Assembly (NCBI GenBank): GCA_964466035.1
Contig: CAYXLR010000031.1
Coordinates: forward strand, 1 to 8,013
Length of the DNA: 8,013 nt
Direction: 5' to 3'
Source: JANQEA01 sp964466035
Lineage (GTDB): Bacteria > Bipolaricaulota > Bipolaricaulia > UBA7950 > UBA9294
Numbering within the stretch: the first letter of the stretch is position 1; each line of letters opens with the position of its first letter. A program made the position numbers and the translations under genes. The notes under the pieces were generated by a model. It did not search any database. It saw only the letters and a list, made by a program, of their open reading frames with translations, and was not told the DNA's origin. This document shows, one piece after another, positions 1 through 6,900 of this stretch.

Positions 1-2795
1 CGCTCCCTCCGATCGGCCGCGAGCGGCCGCAGTCCCTTCCGGATCTCGATCAACAGGGCCGGGCCGACCGCCAGCGGCAGGATCCAAGCCCAAAGCGAGG
101 CGCCGATCGGCCGGACATCGAACAACGACCGGAGAAACGGAACGTACAGGACGGCCAGGACCAGACCGAGCGACGTGAGCACCGCGGCCTGCATCCACCG
201 ATTGGAGGAGACGCCGACCGTGAGGAGCGGAGCGTCTTCCGACCGGGCGGTGTACGCACGAAGAAGCTCGGCGACGGCCAGCGTCGCGAAGGCGACCGTT
301 CCGGCCGCGTCGGGCCGTCCACCGTACAGCGCCACGCCGAAGGCCGCGAGCACGGCGGCGGTGAGCGCTCCGGCGTGGAAAAGGATCCCGCGGGCCATCT
401 TGGCGTCGACAATCCGCTCGCCCGCGGCACGAGGAGGACGATCCATGATTCCACGTTCCCCCTTCTCCATCGCCAGCGCGAGGGCCGGCGCCCCGTCCGT
501 CACCAGGTTCAGCCACAGCAGCTGGATCGCCGCCAACGGCGGCGGCCAGCCGACCAGCGTAGCGATGAACAGGATCGCGATCTCGGCGAAGTTGCACGAG
601 AGAAGGTAGAAGACGGTCTTCCGGATGTTGGCGTAGATGACCCGTCCCTTCTCGATGGCCGCGACGATCGTCGCGTAGTTGTCGTCGGTGAGGACCATGT
701 CCGCGGTCTGCTTGGCGACGTCGGTCCCGGTGATGCCCATGGCGATCCCGACGTCGGCCCGCTTCAGCGCCGGGGCGTCGTTCACCCCGTCGCCGGTCAT
801 CGCCACGACCTCGCCGTTCGCCTTCAAGGCGTCGACGATCCGCACCTTGTGCTGGGGGGAGACGCGGGCGAACACGTCGGTCGCCCCGATGGTCCGGCGA
901 AGCTCGTCGGCGTCCATACGGTCGAGCTCGGTCCCGGTGACGACGACTCCCTCCGGCCGCAGGATGCCGACTCGTTCGGCGATCGCCCTCGCCGTCGCCG
1001 CGTGGTCGCCGGTGATCATCACGCTCCGAAGCCCGGCACGACGGGCCGTCTCCACCGCCTCGACGGCTTCCGGACGGGGCGGATCGTGCAGCGCCACCAG
1101 CCCGAGGAACGTGAGATCGGACTCGACGTCGGCCGCCGTCGGCTCCTCGTCGACGCGGTCGAGCGGGCGATACGCCACCGAGAGGAGCCGGAGACCGCGC
1201 TCGCCCATCGCCCGGTTCGCCTCGAGGATCTCGCCACGTTCGGTTTCCGAGAGCCGAACCGGCCCCTCGTCCGTCTCGGCCCTTCCGCACAGACCGATCA
1301 TCCCTTCGGGGGCGCCTTTCACGAACGCGACGTACGAAGATCCCGCGGGGAAGCCGCGGAGGCTCCCGGAGGTCCGATGAACCGTCGTCATTCGCTTCCG
1401 ATCGGAATCAAACGGGATTTCGGCGGCCCGGGCGGGGTACGCGTCTCGCGGCTCCAGTCCGGCCTCGGCCGCCGTGAGGACGAGCGCTCCCTCCGTCGGA
1501 TCCCCGAGGAAACGCGACGCTTCGCCGTCGATCGCCTCCGCGTCGTTGCACAGCAGTCCCGCGACGAGCGTCAGGTGCAACGTACCGTGCCGGCGGGGAT
1601 CGACCGGCTTTCCGGCGCGAAGGATCTCGAGACGCCCGTCACCGTCCGATCGCGCGAATTCATAGTCGGCGGTCAGCGTCCGCATCGACGCGACCGTCAT
1701 CCGGTTCTGCGTCAGCGTCCCCGTCTTGTCGGTGCAGATCACCGTCGTCGAACCGAGCGTCTCCACGGACGGAAGCCGCCGCACGAGCGCGTTGCGGCGA
1801 AGCATGTCGCGGGTTCCCAAGGCCAGGCTCATCGTCACCACGGCCGGAAGCCCCTCGGGGACCGCCGCGACGGCGAGGCTGACCGCGACGACGAACAGCC
1901 CGCCGATCGTGGTTCGAGCGTTGGCGATGTACGCGGCGAAGCCGTCGCGGAAGAGAAGGCTCGCTTCCGGATTGCGGAAGAACCCGACGACGAAGACCAG
2001 CGCACAGACCCCGAGGACGGAGGCGCCCATGATGCTGCCGAATTCGTCGAGCTTTCGTTGCAGCGGCGTCGGCTCGTCCGGTTCGCTGCCGATCTCCGCG
2101 GCGATTCTCCCGAGCTCCGTCTCGATCCCGGCCGCGACGGCGATTCCGATGCCCCGACCGTACGTGACGGTCGATCCGGAGAACGCGCAGTTCACCCGGT
2201 CTCCGACGAGAGCGGACCGATCGACCACGGCGTCGGCCCGCTTCCCGACCGGCGCCGATTCCCCGGTCAGCGACGACTCGTCGATCCGAAGATGGGACGA
2301 CTCCGTCAGGCGTAGGTCGGCCGGGACGATCGCCCCGGTCTCGAGCAGGACGACGTCGCCGGGGACGAGCTGTCGCGCGGCGATCTCGACCGCGTGGGCG
2401 TCTCGCAGCACCCGCGCGGTCGGTGCGGCCAGCTCCTGCAACGATTCGAGCGCCGCCACGGCGCGAGATTCCTGGAGGGCGCCGACCAGCGCGTTGAGGA
2501 GGACGATGGCGAGAATGACCCCGGCTTCGATCCAGTCGCCGAGGGCGATCGACAGGGCCACCGCAGCGAGAAGGATCAGGACGATCACGCCGCGAAGCTG
2601 GGTGAGCAGTCGCCGCCAGAAGGGGGTCTCGGGGGCCTTCGGCAGTTCGTTGGCGCCGTGTTTCGCCAGTCGCTCCGCCGCCTGCTGCGAAGTCAATCCC
2701 GACCGAAGATCGACGCCGAGCCGATCGGCCATGTCTCCGATCGAGACGGCGTGAGGCGAAGGGGAAAGCCTCTCTGCCCTCTGTTCCGCAGCCAT
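1..2795 (-). CDS. P-type IIA calcium-transporting ATPase (SERCA/PacL-like), 3' end outside the window
   Basis: This integral membrane pump uses ATP to move a cation, most likely Ca2+, out of the cytoplasm. The frame is open for 931 codons from the ATG at 2795 to the left edge. Visible in order: N-terminal cation-ATPase domain (about residues 15-70), the M1-M2 hairpin, an actuator domain with TGES at 177-180, M4 with PEGLP (E314), the phosphorylation motif DKTGTLT with catalytic D356, the nucleotide-binding KGAPE (K493), the hinge TGDGVNDAP (667-675), and M5 to M10. The SERCA calcium ligands have counterparts: E314 (M4), N735 and E738 (M5), N763, T766 and D767 (M6), and E843 (M8). The E314-D356 spacing of 42 equals that of SERCA. 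M10 lies inside the window, so only a few C-terminal residues are probably missing. GGAGG lies only 3 nt before the ATG; an in-frame GTG at 2861 is a less likely start. Calcium rather than another cation is inferred from these residues. Confidence 0.96.
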   Translation of the reverse strand, partial: MAAEQRAERLSPSPHAVSIGDMADRLGVDLRSGLTSQQAAERLAKHGANELPKAPETPFWRRLLTQLRGVIVLILLAAVALSIALGDWIEAGVILAIVLLNALVGALQESRAVAALESLQELAAPTARVLRDAHAVEIAARQLVPGDVVLLETGAIVPADLRLTESSHLRIDESSLTGESAPVGKRADAVVDRSALVGDRVNCAFSGSTVTYGRGIGIAVAAGIETELGRIAAEIGSEPDEPTPLQRKLDEFGSIMGASVLGVCALVFVVGFFRNPEASLLFRDGFAAYIANARTTIGGLFVVAVSLAVAAVPEGLPAVVTMSLALGTRDMLRRNALVRRLPSVETLGSTTVICTDKTGTLTQNRMTVASMRTLTADYEFARSDGDGRLEILRAGKPVDPRRHGTLHLTLVAGLLCNDAEAIDGEASRFLGDPTEGALVLTAAEAGLEPRDAYPARAAEIPFDSDRKRMTTVHRTSGSLRGFPAGSSYVAFVKGAPEGMIGLCGRAETDEGPVRLSETERGEILEANRAMGERGLRLLSVAYRPLDRVDEEPTAADVESDLTFLGLVALHDPPRPEAVEAVETARRAGLRSVMITGDHAATARAIAERVGILRPEGVVVTGTELDRMDADELRRTIGATDVFARVSPQHKVRIVDALKANGEVVAMTGDGVNDAPALKRADVGIAMGITGTDVAKQTADMVLTDDNYATIVAAIEKGRVIYANIRKTVFYLLSCNFAEIAILFIATLVGWPPPLAAIQLLWLNLVTDGAPALALAMEKGERGIMDRPPRAAGERIVDAKMARGILFHAGALTAAVLAAFGVALYGGRPDAAGTVAFATLAVAELLRAYTARSEDAPLLTVGVSSNRWMQAAVLTSLGLVLAVLYVPFLRSLFDVRPIGASLWAWILPLAVGPALLIEIRKGLRPLAADRRE

Positions 2796-2863
2796 GCACC
2801 TCCGATCCGGTGGGAGGCCGGTCCGCCGCGACAGCGACGGGCGATCCGCCTCACGAAGCACGA

Positions 2864-2892
2864 GCGTCCCCTCGCGCAACGCGAAGGGACGC
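2864..2892 (-). other. Strong hairpin between the small regulator gene and the ATPase gene
   Basis: GCGTCCCCTCGCG (2864-2876) pairs with CGCGAAGGGACGC (2880-2892). The stem is 13 bp with one C/A mismatch and a 3-nt loop (CAA). Neither side is followed by a convincing T-run, so a classic intrinsic terminator is not supported. In the leftward transcript it sits 50 nt downstream of the small regulator's stop and about 70 nt upstream of the ATPase start. It could be an attenuator, a processing or stability element, or a weak terminator. The pairing is read directly from the sequence; the role is inferred. Confidence 0.6.
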
Positions 2893-2941
2893 CCTCTGTG
2901 TCTTCACCCGGTTGGAGCGACTCGGGTCGATGTCGACCCGG

Positions 2942-3115
2942 CTAGTTCTTGTTCTCCTCGCGATCCAGATACTGGATGATCGCTTCCACAACGAGGTAGT
3001 TGACCGAGCGATCCCGTTTCTGACCCAGTTGCATGAGCCGCTTCACCGGCTTCTCGTCCATCTTCCGTTGAGGAATGTATATGGACAGCTTGTCCATGAT
3101 TTCCTTCCCCGCCAT
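2942..3115 (-). CDS. Small ribbon-helix-helix (CopG/Arc-like) DNA-binding protein
   Basis: A 57-residue protein that looks like a ribbon-helix-helix regulator, which would bind DNA as a dimer through a two-stranded beta ribbon. The order fits the family: a short strand KLSIYIP, helix A (roughly MDEKPVKRLMQLGQKR), the turn DRSVNYLV, and helix B (VVEAIIQYLDREE). The S-V-N-x-L-V-x-E-A-I pattern before helix B is characteristic. I chose the ATG at 3115 because GGAGG lies 8 nt upstream; the in-frame GTG at 3124 overlaps the Shine-Dalgarno itself. The protein is nothing but the fold, so there is no effector domain. It points the same way as the ATPase gene, 146 bases upstream of it, and could share its transcript or control it. 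It might also be an antitoxin, but I see no toxin gene beside it within the window. The target is unknown. Confidence 0.8.
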   Translation of the reverse strand: MAGKEIMDKLSIYIPQRKMDEKPVKRLMQLGQKRDRSVNYLVVEAIIQYLDREENKN

Positions 3116-3132
3116 CGTGTTCACCTCCCTTG

Positions 3133-3192
3133 GTATTGGCGTTCAGGTTACATGCTTCGGTATCGCCTATGCAAGTGCCGTATCGTTGCCGG
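3133..3192. promoter_or_regulatory. GTATCG direct repeats, possible operator for the small regulator
   Basis: GTATCG occurs at 3161-3166 and again at 3181-3186, exactly 20 bp apart, about two helical turns. A weaker copy, GGTATTGG, lies at 3133-3140. All are just upstream of the ribbon-helix-helix gene's start. A poor promoter-like pair on the minus strand (TTGCAT, 16 nt, TGTAAC) overlaps the 3161-3181 interval. Ribbon-helix-helix proteins often bind short repeats in their own promoters, so autoregulation is possible. Hexamer repeats can arise by chance, so this is weak. Confidence 0.25.
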
Positions 3193-3292
3193 ACACCGGA
3201 CCCAACGAGCGCAGGAGAGCCCCGCCGACACGGCGCAGCGAGAGGTCCGCTCCGCCTCCTCCCGCACCGGTCGCCCGACTCACGACGGACGC

Positions 3293-3323
3293 GCGACACC
3301 GCTCCCCGCGTTTGGTGTATAGT
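3293..3323 (+). promoter_or_regulatory. Probable promoter of the secreted-protein operon
   Basis: TATAGT at 3318-3323 matches the sigma-70 -10 consensus at five of six positions. A weak -35-like GCGACA lies at 3293-3298, 19 nt upstream. The -10 sits 14 nt before the Shine-Dalgarno of the cysteine-rich gene, which would give a very short leader. It is the AT-richest spot in the divergent intergenic region. The -10 is convincing; the -35 is not. Confidence 0.45.
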
Positions 3324-3349
3324 GGATAACTGGTTCGGAGGTGAGTCTC

Positions 3350-3907
3350 GTGAGAGGAAGATGGGTTTCGATCGCTACGGTAGTCCTGTTGGTCTTGGCT
3401 CTCGCATCGTTCGCAGCGCTGCCCGCCAGCTCCACGCGCTTCCGAGTTGGCACGGAGATCCAGTTCAAGATCGAGGATTCGAGCACGTGGTTCTGGGGAT
3501 GCTGCGGATGCTGTGAGTGCGCAGACACGCTCGTCCTCGGATGGCGGATCGTGGACAGCGTAGAGCAGGTCGTCTACTCCGTGGTCCACGACGCACCCGT
3601 GGCATCGTCGGTTTGGCTCGGCACGTGGACCCAGGTCGATTCCGGAGGCGTCGCCGTCTCCGAGGGGTACTACAAGCTGTACGTCGACACGTCCGTCGGC
3701 ACGCTGTCGCGCTGCTTCACGGTCTACGATCCTTGTTCATGCTGTTGGGGCTGCAACATCTGCTCGGCGTGCGCGTGCACCGATGTAGCCTGCATCACGA
3801 GCTGCGCTTGTCGAACGTCTCTCGTCTTCGTCGACACGTGCAGTACCGGCTGCTATTTCCCGCTCTTCTGGGGCTGGGGATGCTGCGGCTGCCCGAGTAG
3901 CCCGTAG
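3350..3907 (+). CDS. Secreted cysteine-rich protein with an Ig-like core (185 residues, 21 Cys)
   Basis: I do not recognise a named family. The GTG at 3350 is the likely start, 8 nt after GGAGG (3337-3341); the in-frame GTG at 3341 overlaps that site. A Sec signal peptide covers residues 1 to about 26 (basic start, hydrophobic run ATVVLLVLALASFAAL, then PASS). Residues 31-127 have the strand pattern of a small Ig-like or FlgD-like beta sandwich, including VDSGGVAVSEGYYKLYV and a closing CFTVYD. A cluster of five cysteines (51, 52, 54, 55, 57) is inserted after the first strand. A tail from 129 to 181 holds 15 more in CxC, CC and CxxC spacings; C122 makes 21. The motif W-G-C-C-G-C appears at 49-54 and 176-181, and CCWGC at 131-135. 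The large secreted alanine-lattice gene follows after 72 bases with no terminator, so joint expression and an extracellular partnership are likely. The cysteines could form disulfides or bind metal; the sequence does not decide. Confidence 0.85.
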   Translation: MRGRWVSIATVVLLVLALASFAALPASSTRFRVGTEIQFKIEDSSTWFWGCCGCCECADTLVLGWRIVDSVEQVVYSVVHDAPVASSVWLGTWTQVDSGGVAVSEGYYKLYVDTSVGTLSRCFTVYDPCSCCWGCNICSACACTDVACITSCACRTSLVFVDTCSTGCYFPLFWGWGCCGCPSSP

Positions 3908-3963
3908 AGAAGAGCGAAGCAGGCAGACCGGAATGGGTGCTCTCTTCCCCGGTGATCATTCAA

Positions 3964-3983
3964 GGAGGTTGATGTCATCATGA
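3964..3983 (+). promoter_or_regulatory. Start region of the giant gene: Shine-Dalgarno plus overlapping 3-codon mini-ORF
   Basis: GGAGG (3964-3968) lies 11 nt before the ATG at 3980, which is long for an efficient site. Another ATG at 3972 begins ATG TCA TCA TGA, a three-codon frame whose stop overlaps the real start as ATGA (3980-3983). The stretch TGATGTCATCA (3970-3980) is also a near-palindrome. ATGA overlaps are a known arrangement for translational coupling. Whether the mini-ORF is translated is not known, and the arrangement could be chance. Confidence 0.45.
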
Positions 3984-6900
3984 GGGCTACCACCAGGGCA
4001 TTGGTCGTCGCCGTAGGGTTCCTCCTCGTTGCCATCACGCCCGTATGGGCACAAACACAGACGGAAGTACCCGTTCTTCCCGACCTTGTCGCCATGGCGG
4101 AGGCAGCGGCTGCGACAGCGACGGAAGCCGCGGCCGAGGCGCAGGCAATCGCGGAGGAAGCACAAGAACTGCTGAGCGGATTCGGCTTCGGTTCCTTGCT
4201 TTCGATGGCGGAGTCTGCCGGCGCGACGGCGGAGGACATCGCTGAGGCTCTCGCGGAGTCGGGAGCCGTGGCGCAGGCGGCCGCCTCGAGTCTTTCCTCT
4301 TCCTGCGCAAGCGCGTCGGCATCGGCGCAAGCGAGCGTCGAGGCCATCGCTGCTGCGGCCGCGGAGGCGCAGGCACAGGCGGCCGCGTTCGCCCTCGCGT
4401 GCGCCGATGCAAAGGCAAGGGCTACAGCCAGCGCCCAGGCGTGCGCTGCGGCCGCGGCACACGCCGAAGCGAGTGCCGACGCGTTCGCGCTCGCCTGCAC
4501 AGGAGCGGCAGCGAACGCGGCCGCGTCGGTCGATGCCTGCGCCGCGGCACGCGCATCGGCGAGTGCGGCCATCGCAGAGATCGAGGCAGCCATCGCGAAC
4601 GCGGAAGCCGAGGCGAACGCCAGCGCCGCCGCTTGCGCGGCGGCAGCGGCGGAAGTTGACGCATACGCGGAGGCCGTCGCGGAGGCTCTCGCCGAGGCCG
4701 TAGCCATCGCCGAGGCGCGCGTGGCAGCAGCAGCGGCCTCCTTCGCCAGCGCCGAGGCGGAGGTCGAAGCGTCGGCCGAAGTGGCCGCAAGCGCTGCCGC
4801 ACGGGCCAGCGCCGTCGCGCAGGCCGCGTCGCGAGCCTCCGCGTACGCGCAGACCACGGCGTCCGCCTACTCGCAGGCGCAGGACATCGCGACGCTCGTC
4901 AGTGAGAGCGTCCAGACGAGCGTTCCGTGCGGAACCGTCGTGACCGAGGTCAGCGGCGTCGTCCAGGCGATCGCAACGGCCGTCGCTCAAGCCGATGCCG
5001 CCGCGGAGGCCGCTGCGCAGGCCACCGCGCTGACCAGTGCTTCCGCAAACGCCGAGGCCGAAGCGGCCGCGGCCGCGTCTGCTCGCGCCAAGGCGAGGGC
5101 CGAAGCCGCGGCGGTCGCGTACGCCGAGGCCGAAGCGGCCGCCTTCGCCGTCGCGCAAGCACACGCCGCGGCGCAGGCTGAGGCCGCCGCCGCCGCAACG
5201 GCCATTGCTCAGGCGTCGGCACAGGCTCAAGCTCAGGCAGAGGCGATCGCAACGGCCGTCGCCGAGGCAAGAGCGGCCGCCTTCGCCGCCGCAGAAGCGA
5301 TCGGCGCCTCGTACAGCAGCGCGCAGGCCGAGGCCAGTGCCGTTGCGGAAGCGTGTGCGCTGGCCGCCGCGAAGGCCAACGCGATGGCCACCGCCCTCGC
5401 GCAGTCGTACGCAAGCGCCGACGCGTACGCGAGCGCGATCGCCCAGTCGTGCGCCTCAGCGTCTGCCGCCGCTGAGGCGATGGCATCGGCCGTCGCCACC
5501 GCTCAGGCCACGGCGGAAGCGAGCGCGCAAGCAGCCGCCGACGCGTGCGCGACAGCGAGCGCGGAAGCCGGCGCGTGGGCGAGCGCCTACGCCACCGCCG
5601 AATCGCAGGCGTCAGCCAGTGCGAGTGCCGCGGCGAGTGCGTACGCTCGTGCCCAGAGCAGCGCGTCCGCCGCTTCGCAGGCCGTCGCCGACGCCGTCGC
5701 AGAGGCGCAGGCTCAGGCCGATGCGGCCGCCAGCGCAGCGGCAACCGCACAGAGCGCAGCGGCAGCGTGCGCAGCGGCAGCGAGCTCGGCGTCCGCCCAG
5801 GCGTCCGCCGATGCGGAGGCCGCCGGAACCGGCGAAGCGTACGCTCAGGCGTTCGCCGCAGCGATCGCGACGAGTTCGGCCGACGTGATTGTGCACGCTG
5901 AAGCGGCCGCTCGTGCAGCAGCCGAGGCGCAGGCCGCCGCACAAGCATGCGCGGCGGCGTATGCCGAGGCGCAGGCCGCCGCTGCGAGCGGCGCGACCGC
6001 TGTCGGCAAGGCCGTCGCGGAGGCCGAGGCCGCCGCACGAGCATGCGCTGTGGCACAGGCAAGCGCGGAGGTGCAGGCGAGCGCGAGCGCTGCGGCCGTC
6101 GCCGCAGCGTCAGCCGAGGCCCAAGCGGCCGCGTTGGCGGCTGCCGAGGCGCTGGCGGCTGCCCAAGCGGAAGTGGCCGTCGGTGTCGAGGCGATGGCCG
6201 CTGCCCAGGCGAGCGCGGAAGCTTCCGCGCACGCCGCGGCGCTGGCCCAAGCACAAGCGGAGGCGGACGTCGCCGTCGGTGTGGAAGCGATCGCCTTGGC
6301 TCAAGCGAGTGCCGAGGCCGCGGCGCATGCCGCCGCATTGGCGCAAGCCGCCGCCGAGGCCCACGTCGCCGTCGGCGTCGAAGCGGCAGCCGCAGCGTTT
6401 GCAGACGCCGCTGCGTACGCCTACGCGGCAGCCGCAGCGCAGGCCACGGTGGAAGTCGAGGCGTTCGCTGCAGCGCAAGCGTTCGCGGAGGCGGAGGCCA
6501 GCGCCTACGCATCGGCTCAGGCCTGCGCACTGGCGGCCGCCACGGCCCAGGCCAACGCGTCCGCGGCCGCCGAAGCGACGGCACGCGCCGTAGTCGCCGC
6601 ACAAGCGACCGCCGAGGCGTTGGCGCAAGCGATGACGATGGCGAACGCCGCGGCAGAAGCGGCGGCGACCGCTCGAACCTCGGTGGACGTCGTGCCGGAC
6701 ATCCAGACGTCCGTGGAGGCGTTCATCGATCCGGAGTGCCTGATCCCGGTCTGTGAAGAGACTGAGGTCACGCGATGCCCGGAGTGCCCGCCGTGCGACT
6801 CGTGCTGCGAGGAGGTTCCTGAGACGCCGACCGGCTGCGGAGAGCCGGAGATCGTGGAGTGGGAGTTCGCGCAGGTGCAGGTGGGCGTCTACACGAGCTC

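Larger units (their letters stand above)
4088..6691 (+). repeat. X-Ala dyad lattice (6-bp codon-pair periodicity, residues 37-904)
   Basis: Reading the giant protein in pairs, the second residue is Ala in about 250 of 288 dyads from residue 330 to 904 by hand count. Every exception there is Ser, Thr, Gly or Val. From 98 to 300 about 85 of 102 are Ala, with only I198, E200 and E202 outside the small or beta-branched set. The phase is always even-numbered, so there is no odd-length insertion or deletion anywhere. In DNA this is a GCN codon every six bases. All four alanine codons are used freely, so it is not a recent simple-sequence expansion. Confidence 0.93.

Noticed and set aside
375..2315. 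A 646-codon plus-strand frame opposite the ATPase
   Set aside because: The minus strand encodes an ATPase with all catalytic motifs in one frame across the same bases. The plus-strand frame is Arg/Asp-rich and resembles no protein.
1660..2799. A 379-codon minus-strand frame starting at a GTG 4 bases before the ATPase ATG
   Set aside because: It is shifted relative to the frame with TGES, PEGLP and DKTGTLT, and reads as Arg-rich noise.
2796..2861. An upstream in-frame GTG start for the ATPase, adding 22 residues
   Set aside because: The extension is Arg-rich and outside the usual domain boundary; its ribosome site would be buried in the 2864-2892 hairpin. Not excluded.
3908..3979. A terminator between the two secreted-protein genes
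   Set aside because: AGAGC and GCTCT can pair for only five bases, with no T-run. It is too weak to separate the genes.
3853..4857. A 334-codon alanine-rich open frame on the minus strand, opposite the giant gene
   Set aside because: It is forced by the sense gene: the complement of GCN is NGC, and reading one base later gives GCN again, so an X-Ala lattice mirrors itself on the other strand. It has no matching ribosome site or signal peptide.
4950..6602. A 550-codon Arg/Pro-rich frame on the minus strand, and Arg/Pro-rich plus-strand frames such as 5037-5888
   Set aside because: These are out-of-frame readings of GC-rich alanine codons, which lack stop codons because of composition. They show no domain or start signal.
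4088..6691. A eukaryotic silk gene or type I antifreeze protein
   Set aside because: The ribosome sites, Sec signal and intronless gene are bacterial. There is no 11-residue Thr repeat as in type I antifreeze proteins and no Gly-Ala runs as in silkworm fibroin.
4088..6691. A CRISPR array or tandem DNA repeat locus
   Set aside because: There are no identical direct repeats with unique spacers. The periodicity is a codon-level Ala pattern with diverged nucleotides.
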